Shown: one piece after another, positions 1-5,516 of the stretch
Layout: each line of letters opens with the position of its first letter
How positions within the stretch are numbered: the first letter of the stretch is position 1
Assembly: GCA_031278795.1 (NCBI GenBank)
Contig: JAITJT010000080.1
Span: 1 to 12,057, forward strand
Reading direction: 5' to 3'
DNA from: Deltaproteobacteria bacterium
GTDB lineage: Bacteria > Desulfobacterota > Desulfarculia > Adiutricales > Adiutricaceae
DNA length: 12,057 bases
The notes under the pieces: generated by a model
Told to the model about the DNA's origin: nothing
Database searches by the model: none
What the model saw: the letters and a program-made list of their open reading frames with translations, nothing else
Program-made: the position numbers and the translations under genes

Positions 1-684
1 CTGGGCCGGGAACACGGCCTCAATCCACGGGTTGGTAAACCCCAGGTGGTCTACCGCGAGACCATCACCCAAGAAAGCGAGGCGGAGGGCATCTTCAACA
101 AGCAGACCGCGGCCAGCTCCAGGCAGGCCAAGGCTAGAGTCAGGGTCATCCCCCTCACCCGTGGAACCGCGCCCCGGGTCACCAACCTCCTAAATCCCAC
201 ACTCGAGCCACCCCTACCCAAGAACATGGTGGAGGCGGCCCTCTCCACCTTGAAAGACGCCTTAACCACCGGCCCGCTCCTGGGCTATCCCATGCTGGAC
301 TTGGAGGTGGCGCTCCTTTCCCTGGAGCTGGTGGAGTCCCAGACCGACGAGCCCACGGTACGCATAGCGGCTAGTTTAGCCTTGAAGAACGCCCTGGCGG
401 GCGCCGCCCCCTCCCTCATGGAGCCCATAATGTTCCTGGAGGTGACCTGTCCGGAGGAGTCCGTGGGCGAGATCATGGGGGATCTATCCTCAAGACTCGG
501 CCGGGTGGAGGACATGAACAGCCTCCAAGGCGGCTTCCGGGTCATAAACGCCAAGGCGCCCCTCTCGGAGCTCTTTGGCTACTCCACCGCCATCCGCTCC
601 CAGACCCAGGGCCGGGGCACCTTCCTTATGCGCTTTGACCATTTCGACATAGTGGAGAGAAAGACCCAGAAGGGGGCTTTTTAG
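1..684 (+). CDS. Elongation factor G paralog, C-terminal part (domains IV-V), 5'-truncated
   Basis: The open frame enters from the left edge; 227 residues are visible and the start lies outside. EF-G is a ribosomal GTPase of about 690 residues, so the GTPase domain is not seen. Recognisable parts are the domain IV entry VGKPQVVYRETI (residues 11-22), GPLLGYPMLDLEV in late domain IV, and domain V with LMEPIMFLEV, GEIMGDLSSRLGRVE, APLSELFGYSTAIRSQTQGRG and the end FLMRFDHFDIVE. Two tip elements of canonical domain IV are missing. The GGRGQYGHV stretch is replaced by AASSRQAKARV, and the region holding the translocation histidine (H583 in E. coli, in SYHDVDSSE) reads LELVESQTDEP, with no histidine. 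This suggests a second EF-G (spdEFG-type or EF-G2-like) rather than the housekeeping translocase. Assignment to the EF-G family is firm; the paralog class is inferred. It is the only gene seen on this side of the spacer. Confidence 0.93.
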   Translation: MGREHGLNPRVGKPQVVYRETITQESEAEGIFNKQTAASSRQAKARVRVIPLTRGTAPRVTNLLNPTLEPPLPKNMVEAALSTLKDALTTGPLLGYPMLDLEVALLSLELVESQTDEPTVRIAASLALKNALAGAAPSLMEPIMFLEVTCPEESVGEIMGDLSSRLGRVEDMNSLQGGFRVINAKAPLSELFGYSTAIRSQTQGRGTFLMRFDHFDIVERKTQKGAF

Positions 685-726
685 GAAGCTTCCAGTTTTA
701 ACTAAAACTTAGTCTAAACTTCTCAG

Positions 727-744
727 AAGAGCCGAAAGGCTCTT
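727..744 (+). terminator. Hairpin after the EF-G paralog, possible weak terminator
   Basis: AAGAGCC and GGCTCTT form a perfect 7-bp stem around a GAAA tetraloop, 43 nt after the EF-G stop codon. No T-run follows, so it is not a classical intrinsic terminator; it may protect the 3' end or act with Rho. Confidence 0.35.
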
Positions 745-1124
745 GGGCATATATTGAGTTCGTTAATTGAAGATTCATATTAGCTGTAGCCGACCGCTAA
801 AAAGAGCTCTAAACTCTACATTTGGCCTTAATATACGGAGCTTCCATCTAAGATACTTTGAATAATGGGCTTAAATTCGCTGAAAGTTTCTGGACGCTTC
901 ATCATGATTAGTGGAATCGTGGATGATTAGGAATCTTCTTAAAAATAATTAGTGTTTTAAGGCCAACACTGCTAAGCCGTCTCACTAAGCCATGAATGGT
1001 ATACGTTATTTGAAAATTTTTCCCTTTTTAGCTGAAAGTTTTAGACATATTTCTAAAAAAGTTAAACTTGAAAGTAGCATCAGGGGTTTTATCGACCTCC
1101 AAAGCTAAAACCCAGCTAAGGCCA

Positions 1125-1209
1125 TGATAAATCTTGATAAATCTTGAAAAAGCCTTGATAATGTAATTAATCAGCCAAAAGTTTTTTTTTTTGAGTCCCT
1201 ATCAAGGCT
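1125..1209. repeat. Short tandem repeat plus 10-bp inverted repeat in the spacer
   Basis: TGATAAATCT occurs twice in tandem (1125-1134, 1135-1144), followed by the degenerate copy TGAAAAAGCCT. An exact 10-bp inverted repeat, AGCCTTGATA at 1151-1160 and TATCAAGGCT at 1200-1209, encloses 39 nt that include an 11-T run (1182-1192). No protein-coding potential or terminal duplication was seen to support a transposable element. Confidence 0.5.
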
Positions 1210-1298
1210 AAAAAGGCTGGATTCAGCGTATAATAGTAATGATCTTATGCTGCGCGCGACTTCGTCCAATTGAGATAGAGCTCTAAGAGAGCGCCGCA

Positions 1299-1316
1299 GG
1301 CGCGGAAAGCGCCTTT
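1299..1316 (+). terminator. Hairpin GGCGC/GCGCC with short T-run
   Basis: GGCGC, loop GGAAA, GCGCC, then TTT. It lies just upstream of the promoter at 1330. The stem is short and the T-run weak; it could end an upstream plus-strand transcript, insulating the promoter. Confidence 0.35.
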
Positions 1317-1329
1317 AAAAACATTGTGT

Positions 1330-1358
1330 TTGAAATGTCAAAAAATATTTGCTATACT
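1330..1358 (+). promoter_or_regulatory. Near-consensus sigma-70 promoter with extended -10
   Basis: The -35 is TTGAAA (1330-1335), the spacer 17 bp, and the -10 TATACT (1353-1358), preceded by TGC so that it also fits an extended -10. The predicted start is near 1365. The first annotated gene downstream begins at 1922, so either the HD-GYP operon has a leader of about 550 nt or this promoter makes a separate RNA. Confidence 0.65.
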
Positions 1359-1372
1359 CTTAAGGTGTTTTC

Positions 1373-1397
1373 GCTCCGGTATGGCCGGAGCCCTTTT
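1373..1397 (+). terminator. GC-rich hairpin plus T-run directly downstream of the promoter
   Basis: GCTCCGG (1373-1379), loop TATGG, CCGGAGC (1385-1391), then CCTTTT. It starts 14 nt after the -10 box, so a transcript from 1365 would begin almost at once with this stem. It may act as an early terminator or attenuator, or as a 5' stabilising stem. Confidence 0.45.
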
Positions 1398-1921
1398 AGA
1401 TCCTGGCTCTGAAAGCGGCTGGCTGTTGAGGATTTGGTTCACATTTTTTAACATCAACTCTTCCTACCCCCTCTTTGGCCCCTTTATCGCCCTTATTGCC
1501 GCTTCCATGTCAAGAGGGCATTTTCACGCCTGTCAAAGCCTCTCCACGGGAATCTTTAATTTCTTCCCTATGGGGGCGGCCCTCATCCCAAAGCTCTAAA
1601 ACATTGAATCAATGGGAATTTTCCAATTTTCAGGGAGAAGTCCAAAGGAGCGCCTTACTCCTCCCATATAAATAATAATTAATCTTTGTGTGAAAAATTC
1701 TCTTCCTGTTTTTCCCTCAGTGATTCGCTTAAAGTTTGAGCAAGCCAGCAAAGCGGCGGACTTCGGTCTTTATAGCCTGTGGATTTCGTCGCGGCTGTAA
1801 GCCTTATATTGGCTTCTAGATTGGCTCATACGGAAAGAATCGCCTTGGGATAAGTGTTATCTTTGCGCTTTTTAATTAGCGCAGGTGTTTTTGCTTTAGG
1901 CGGCACTCTGGAGGAATGTTC

Positions 1922-3163
1922 ATGATCAAAAAAATTGCCACCAAGGACCTCGACGTTGGCATGTTTGTGACTGATGTGGGCCGTAGCTGGATTAACCATC
2001 CTTGGAAGAGCAAGACCCGGCTATTGACCGACATGGCCGAGATACGCGAGCTCCTGGACTACGGCATAGAGGAGGTCTACATTGACACGGAGAAGTCCAA
2101 GCTAAAGCCGGAGCCACCCAAGCCCGCCTACACTCCCAAGCCTGGCACTGTCCGCACCTCCCCCTCACAGAGAACGGGACCTCCACCCACGGCCCCGGAG
2201 GTCACCACTGAGCTGGAAGGCGAGCTTCCCAAGGCCTTCAAGGCCTACTCCAAGGCCCTGGACACCTCCAAGGCCCTGGTCGCTGCCTGCTACATGAACA
2301 AGCGCATAGAGGTTTCCGAAGTGCAGGAGAACGTGGATGAGCTGGTGGAAAGCGTCTCTAGAAACCAAGATGCCCTTACTGCCCTCATCAAGCTAAGGCG
2401 CTTCGATGACTACACCTATACCCACTGTCTCAACGTCTCAGTGCTCTCCATAAGCACCGGAAAGGCCCTGGGCCTCTCCGACAACGACTTGAGGATCCTA
2501 GGTATGGGCACCATGTTCCACGACCTGGGAAAAACCAGGATACCGGCCTATATCCTCAACAAGCCCGGTAAGCTAACTGACGACGAGTTCACCATCATGC
2601 GCAACCACGCCGCTCTCTCCGCGGAAATCATCCTGGAGCAGAAGCTAAACGTGGATGACCAGGTCATAAAGGTGGCCCGTTTCCACCACGAGCGCATCGA
2701 CGGCTCCGGATACCCGGATCACTTGAAAGGCGACGAGATTCCGCCTCTGGCCACCATCTGCGGCCTCTCAGATGTCTACGACGCCCTTACCTCAGATAGG
2801 GTTTACCACAAGGGTAAGCTTCCCCATGACGCCTTGAAGTTCATCTACAGCCTCAGAGGCACTCACTTTGAGCCCTCCTGGGTGGACCGCTTCGTCCAGA
2901 GCGTGGGCATCTATCCCCCGGGCTCGGTGGTGGAGCTCGCCTCCGGCCACGTAGCCGTGGTCATGGAGATTAACCACGGATCCCTCTTAACTCCGGTCAT
3001 CAAGCTAGTAGCCGACCCCAAAGGTGTAATATCCAACAGGCCCAAGCTCATTAACCTCAAGGACTACTCCAACAGCGACACCATGACCATAAAAAGAGTC
3101 ATCCCCCCGTCCGAGGCGGGGTTCGACCCGGCCTACTACTTCAACCTCAAGGACGGGGCTTAA
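1922..3163 (+). CDS. HD-GYP domain cyclic-di-GMP phosphodiesterase with N-terminal DUF3391
   Basis: HD-GYP proteins hydrolyse cyclic di-GMP and so control motility, biofilm and related behaviour; this one is cytosolic, with no membrane segment. Residues 1-58 match DUF3391 (KKIATKDLDVGMFVTDV, LLDYGIEEVYID). A proline-rich linker spans about 60-95, and the HD-GYP domain about 140-335. The metal and catalytic residues are intact: FHDLGK (HD at 200-201), HHERIDGSGYP (255-265) and SDVYDAL (283-289). The end, GIYPPGSVVELASGHVAVV, is typical of this subfamily. An ATG at 1916 is also in frame, but GGAGGA (1910-1915) abuts it; 1922 has normal spacing from that ribosome-binding site and is preferred, giving 413 residues. 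It is the first gene of an operon with yggS, 14 nt away. The effector pathway it serves is unknown. Confidence 0.95.
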   Translation: MIKKIATKDLDVGMFVTDVGRSWINHPWKSKTRLLTDMAEIRELLDYGIEEVYIDTEKSKLKPEPPKPAYTPKPGTVRTSPSQRTGPPPTAPEVTTELEGELPKAFKAYSKALDTSKALVAACYMNKRIEVSEVQENVDELVESVSRNQDALTALIKLRRFDDYTYTHCLNVSVLSISTGKALGLSDNDLRILGMGTMFHDLGKTRIPAYILNKPGKLTDDEFTIMRNHAALSAEIILEQKLNVDDQVIKVARFHHERIDGSGYPDHLKGDEIPPLATICGLSDVYDALTSDRVYHKGKLPHDALKFIYSLRGTHFEPSWVDRFVQSVGIYPPGSVVELASGHVAVVMEINHGSLLTPVIKLVADPKGVISNRPKLINLKDYSNSDTMTIKRVIPPSEAGFDPAYYFNLKDGA

Positions 3164-3177
3164 AAGGGGAAAGACCC

Positions 3178-3870
3178 ATGGGAGGGGACACTCTTAGCCC
3201 TGACGAGGCCTCCACAAGGCTTACCCAGGCCTTAGAAAGGATAGAGTCCGCATCCAAGAGGGCCGGAAGATCCCCCCAGGAGGTGACCCTCCTGGCGGTG
3301 AGTAAGACCTTCGAGGCCAGCTCCATTGAGAGCTATATCCAGGTTGGGCAAAAATATTTCGGGGAGAGCTACATCCAAGAGGCCAGGGAGAAGATTCCCC
3401 AGGTCAAAGGAGAGGCGGACTTCCACTTCATAGGCCATCTCCAGACCAACAAGGCCAAGTACGCCGTGAAGCTCTTCTCCACCATCCACGCCCTAGACTC
3501 CCTGGAGCTCGCGGCCGATTTAAATAAGCGCTTGATTCCCCTTAGCCAAACTATGGACTGCTATATCCAGGTGAATGTCTCAGGTGAGCTAAGTAAAAGT
3601 GGAATCGAAGGCTCTGAGCTCTCTGGGTTTCTGGACCAGTTATCCGCCTACGCGGCCATCAAGCCCGTGGGGCTCATGACCATGGCCCCCTACGACCCGG
3701 ATCCAGAGTCGGCTCGCCCCTGCTTTAGAAGCCTCTACGAGCTCAGGGAAAGGACCGCCCCCTCTCTTAAGGGCCTCTCCATGGGCATGAGCGGTGATTT
3801 CGAGGTGGCCATTGAGGAGGGCTCAACCATCGTGCGCATTGGCACCTTGCTTTTCGGGGACAGGTATTGA
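3178..3870 (+). CDS. yggS: YggS/PROSC family PLP homeostasis protein
   Basis: This single-domain PLP-binding protein (alanine-racemase-like N-terminal barrel) keeps pyridoxal phosphate and amino/keto-acid pools balanced and has no known enzyme activity. The 230 residues are the usual length. Visible family motifs are LLAVSKT with the PLP lysine at K43, FGESY (61-65), HFIGHLQTNK (83-92), VNVSGELSKSG, GLMTMAPY and the phosphate-binding end LSMGMSGDFEVAIEEGSTIVRIG, finishing LLFG. The ATG at 3178 follows GGGG about 8 nt upstream and lies 14 nt after the HD-GYP stop, so the two are very probably co-transcribed. In many bacteria yggS sits beside proC or yggT; here its partners are an HD-GYP gene and a small Cys protein. 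Family assignment is secure. Confidence 0.96.
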   Translation: MGGDTLSPDEASTRLTQALERIESASKRAGRSPQEVTLLAVSKTFEASSIESYIQVGQKYFGESYIQEAREKIPQVKGEADFHFIGHLQTNKAKYAVKLFSTIHALDSLELAADLNKRLIPLSQTMDCYIQVNVSGELSKSGIEGSELSGFLDQLSAYAAIKPVGLMTMAPYDPDPESARPCFRSLYELRERTAPSLKGLSMGMSGDFEVAIEEGSTIVRIGTLLFGDRY

Positions 3871-4076
3871 TTTTGAGAGCTCGTAAAGGCGGAACAGTCT
3901 TAAACGACAAAAACCCGGTCTGCCGGGACTGCGTCCACTACTATGTCACCTGGGAGCCTGGCCACCCCCACGGCTGTAGGGCCCTTAATTTCAAGAGCCA
4001 ATACCTCCCCAGCATGGAGGTCAGGCGCAGCTCCGGGGAGCCTTGCCACTACTTCAAGGCCAAAAGGCGGGGTTGA
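3867..4076 (+). CDS. Small four-cysteine protein, translationally coupled to yggS
   Basis: This 69-residue protein begins at TTG 3867, overlapping the yggS TGA by 4 nt, a typical translational coupling arrangement; a second TTG at 3873 is a possible start. It has CRDCVHYYVTWEP (Cys 19 and 22), GCRALNFKS (Cys 37) and SSGEPCHYF (Cys 60), followed by a basic tail. The CxxCxH pair with two later cysteines looks like a small zinc- or iron-binding fold. From memory, similar short proteins with C-x2-C-x-HYY-x-TW and GCRA-x-x-FKS occur in Desulfobacterota genomes, often as hypothetical proteins; I know of no established function. It has no signal peptide or membrane segment. It is the last gene of the HD-GYP-yggS operon; an intrinsic terminator follows 150 nt later. 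The coding call rests on frame overlap and the ordered Cys motif. Confidence 0.75.
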   Translation: MILRARKGGTVLNDKNPVCRDCVHYYVTWEPGHPHGCRALNFKSQYLPSMEVRRSSGEPCHYFKAKRRG

Positions 4077-4225
4077 GGGCATTAAGCTCTGCAAATAGTT
4101 GAGTTGGAAAGGTATTTATTCAATATATAGTTAAATTGCGAATAAGCAGCTAATTTCTAGCATGTTACCATACATATAGCCTTAACTTTTGAAATTGAAG
4201 ATTTTTAGGTAAAATATCAAATCCT

Positions 4226-4251
4226 ACGCCCCTCTGGGGCGTTTTCTCTTT
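4226..4251 (+). terminator. Rho-independent terminator of the HD-GYP-yggS operon
   Basis: ACGCCCC, loop TCT, GGGGCGT form a perfect 7-bp stem (A4226 pairing T4242), followed by TTTTCTCTTT. Orientation and position fit termination of the upstream three-gene operon. Confidence 0.75.
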
Positions 4252-4300
4252 AGCTTCAAAATATTTCTCCCCCGGGGAGGAAATAAGCTTCAAAAAAAGA

Positions 4301-4328
4301 TTGACAAAGGCTTAATATTTGCTATAAT
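4301..4328 (+). promoter_or_regulatory. Consensus sigma-70 promoter of tRNA-Asp
   Basis: The -35 TTGACA (4301-4306), 16-bp spacer and -10 TATAAT (4323-4328) match consensus in both hexamers, and TGC before the -10 adds an extended element. The predicted start, near 4335, lies about 84 nt before the tRNA. Such strength fits a stable-RNA gene. Confidence 0.85.
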
Positions 4329-4337
4329 ATTTGAATC

Positions 4338-4362
4338 GCTGGACGCCTCCAGCTATTTTTTT
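4338..4362 (+). terminator. Terminator-like hairpin inside the tRNA-Asp leader
   Basis: GCTGGA, loop CGCC, TCCAGC, then TATTTTTTT. It has the form of an intrinsic terminator but lies between the promoter and the tRNA, starting about 3 nt after the predicted transcription start. It could attenuate tRNA synthesis or, being so close to the start, form too early to terminate and serve as a 5' stem. Confidence 0.55.
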
Positions 4363-4418
4363 CGCCTGAGTCCTCCCACTAGGGACAAAGGTTTTTCTCC
4401 TAGCTCACGTTGAACTCC

Positions 4419-4497
4419 GGGGACGTAGTGCAGATTGGCCTAACACGCCTGCCTGTCACGCAGGAGAACGCGGGTTCAAATCCCGTCGTCCCCGCCA
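4419..4497 (+). tRNA. tRNA-Asp (anticodon GTC), CCA encoded
   Basis: It folds into a full cloverleaf. The acceptor GGGGACG (4419-4425) pairs with CGTCCCC (4487-4493), with discriminator G4494 and encoded CCA (4495-4497). The D stem is GTG/CAC (4428-4430, 4444-4446). The anticodon stem is CCTGC/GCAGG (4448-4452, 4460-4464) around loop CTGTCAC, anticodon GTC at 4455-4457. The T arm is GCGGG, loop TTCAAAT, CCCGT. GTC reads GAC/GAU, hence aspartate. The D loop is slightly long, giving 79 nt in all. It is a single tRNA with its own promoter and terminator, with no neighbouring tRNA or integrase in the window. Confidence 0.98.
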
Positions 4498-4534
4498 CTG
4501 CCTTCTTGAAAAGCTCAGTCATAAAAACAGAAAT

Positions 4535-4568
4535 GGCCGTATAAATCTTTGATTTTACGGCCTTTTTT
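4535..4568 (+). terminator. Rho-independent terminator after tRNA-Asp
   Basis: GGCCGTA (4535-4541) pairs with TACGGCC (4556-4562), and the stem continues inward with AAATC/GATTT around one unpaired T. TTTTTTATT follows directly. It lies 38 nt after the tRNA end. Confidence 0.88.
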
Positions 4569-4706
4569 ATTGCTTTTCTTTGATTTGTAATGCGTTTTAG
4601 CGAGTTTTACCTTAGATATATATCATTTATAAACAAGATTGAGTTCATATAAGCTTTAGAAATATCTACAAACTATTTTTTTGTAACATTTGTCATAAAG
4701 TCAAGA

Positions 4707-4721
4707 CCGGGAAGGACCCGG
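4707..4721 (-). terminator. Weak hairpin after the aminotransferase stop codon
   Basis: Read on the minus strand, CCGGG, loop TCCTT, CCCGG begins 4 nt after the TAG stop of the aminotransferase gene and is followed by a mixed, T-rich stretch. The 5-bp stem and interrupted T-run make this only a plausible terminator. Confidence 0.35.
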
Positions 4722-4724
4722 AGC

Positions 4725-5345
4725 CTAACCGTGGTAATTAACCAAAGATGACACGCATTCCACATTGATTCCTATCTTATCTTCAAGATCTATCATGGAG
4801 TTTATGAGATAGACGCTCTGGAAGTCTTGAATGCCTGTTACTTTAATGGGATAGGTTGTTATCTTCTTTTGCTTTAGGTAAAACTGCCTCTTGGTGCCAG
4901 AGTGGATGTAGTGGAGAGGGGTGAGGTAGGTACCTTCTTGATCCAAGAAGACCAGATTGGCCGTGCTGGCGTTGGTCACGAAGCCGTTCCTGACTATTAT
5001 GACCTCGTCCGCGCCCGTAAATTCCCTGATTTTGTGGAGTTCCGAGCGATCTTCAAGCTTATAGCTGAAATCGAGATTCTCCACGTTCACGATAGCCATG
5101 GAGTTTACGGTCGGAAGCTTGTAGGGGGCGGTTTTCACCGAGAGCAGGGAGTCGCTGTAAACTAGGGTGCATTTATACAGGCGCTCATGCGGATGCGCGG
5201 GAAGGAAATCTATCAGGGAGCTGTGCAGGAAGGACTTTCCAAAGTAATGCCTGAGGGTTCGGTCTATGCGTATAGCATGGCCCTCGAGGTTGAAATATTC
5301 CCCGTGCTGGCTCTTGATCTCCTCTACGAAAACTGGTTTGGTCAA
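4725..5345 (-). CDS. Short class IV (PabC/BCAT-fold) PLP-dependent aminotransferase or lyase
   Basis: The 206 residues match the short fold-type IV PLP proteins often annotated as aminotransferase class IV or 4-amino-4-deoxychorismate lyase. Visible signs are FVEEIK near the start, HAIRIDRTLRHYFG (23-36, the substrate/PLP-side arginines), LYKCTLVYSD, the presumed Schiff-base lysine K96 in FSYKLEDRSEL, VRNGFVTNASTANLVFLD (118-135), the PLP-phosphate motif HSGTKRQFYL (148-157) and LINSMIDLED. Full-length BCATs have about 300 residues; this is the short form. The start is TTG 5345, 7 nt after GGGAG; no in-frame ATG precedes it. It stands alone, without pabA or pabB, so folate synthesis is possible but unproven. 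A promoter lies at 5462-5433. Confidence 0.88.
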   Translation of the reverse strand: MTKPVFVEEIKSQHGEYFNLEGHAIRIDRTLRHYFGKSFLHSSLIDFLPAHPHERLYKCTLVYSDSLLSVKTAPYKLPTVNSMAIVNVENLDFSYKLEDRSELHKIREFTGADEVIIVRNGFVTNASTANLVFLDQEGTYLTPLHYIHSGTKRQFYLKQKKITTYPIKVTGIQDFQSVYLINSMIDLEDKIGINVECVSSLVNYHG

Positions 5346-5432
5346 TGCCCTACTCCCGAAATGTCATAGGTGAAAATTTTATAGCTTTGTTTCTTTTGGA
5401 AAAAGTGACAAAACTTAGGCGCAACTACCCAA

Positions 5433-5462
5433 AGTTTAGCCTGGTCTCAAGTATCTTGTCAA
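5433..5462 (-). promoter_or_regulatory. Sigma-70 promoter of the aminotransferase gene
   Basis: On the minus strand, TTGACA (5462-5457), an 18-bp spacer and TAAACT (5438-5433). The predicted start is near 5425, giving a leader of about 80 nt to the TTG start. It shows the gene can be transcribed independently of the upstream membrane-protein gene. Confidence 0.65.
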
Positions 5463-5470
5463 CCAATACC

Positions 5471-5493
5471 CGGCCGCAGCTCACCCGCGGCCG
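5471..5493 (-). terminator. GC-rich hairpin between the membrane-protein gene and the aminotransferase promoter
   Basis: CGGCCGC and GCGGCCG form a perfect, wholly G/C 7-bp stem around a 9-nt loop, 23 nt after the 655-residue gene's stop and 8 nt before the next promoter. No T-run follows on either strand, so if it terminates transcription it is not a classical intrinsic terminator. Confidence 0.4.
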
Positions 5494-5516
5494 CTAGAAT
5501 GGTGGAAGTATGGGGC

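Larger units (their letters stand above)
685..1921. other. Long AT-rich spacer between EF-G paralog and HD-GYP operon
   Basis: This 1.2 kb stretch has no convincing gene. The left half (685-1320) is strongly AT-rich and holds only short inverted repeats and an 11-T run at 1182-1192. A strong promoter sits at 1330-1358. Downstream, 1380-1700 is less AT-rich and stays open in two overlapping forward frames, but neither has a ribosome-binding site at a usable start and the composition is not coding-like. The reverse frame is broken by several stops. From 1700 to 1921 there are small stems (GATAA/TTATC at 1849-1861, GCGCT/AGCGC at 1865-1882) that could belong to the leader of the HD-GYP mRNA. A long leader, a non-coding RNA, or gene remains decayed beyond recognition are all possible. 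Confidence 0.6.
4077..4418. other. Spacer between the operon and tRNA-Asp
   Basis: These 342 nt are AT-rich and hold no gene. They contain the operon terminator (4226-4251), the tRNA promoter (4301-4328) and a terminator-like hairpin in the tRNA leader (4338-4362). A TTGAAA/TAAAAT pair at 4189-4215 with a 15-bp spacer lies just before the operon terminator, but the spacing is poor. Nothing else stands out. Confidence 0.6.

Noticed and set aside
46..48. Independent start codon for the EF-G fragment
   Set aside because: GTG at 46 is an internal valine of VGKPQVVYRET; the frame stays open to base 1 with matching EF-G residues, so the gene is simply cut by the window edge.
1324..1599. Open frame of 91 codons (and an overlapping one at 1475-1675) in the spacer
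   Set aside because: The first start lies upstream of the predicted transcription start, within the promoter, and no ribosome-binding site precedes the internal starts. The sequence shows no family signature. Kept only as a possible leader or non-coding RNA.
1730..1756. Sigma-28 (flagellar) promoter
   Set aside because: TAAAGTTT matches the -35 exactly, but the position 11 nt downstream reads CAAAGCGG instead of GCCGATAA.
1735..1800. Class I cyclic-di-GMP riboswitch ahead of the HD-GYP gene
   Set aside because: There is a GCAAAGC followed by a CGG-rich stem that recalls the second half of the GEMM fold, but the GGGCAAACC segment, the GNRA-capped helix and the ACGCAAAGCC spacing are absent.
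4189..4215. Promoter TTGAAA/TAAAAT just before the operon terminator
   Set aside because: The spacer is only 15 bp and there is no extended -10; the hairpin directly after it is better explained as the operon terminator.
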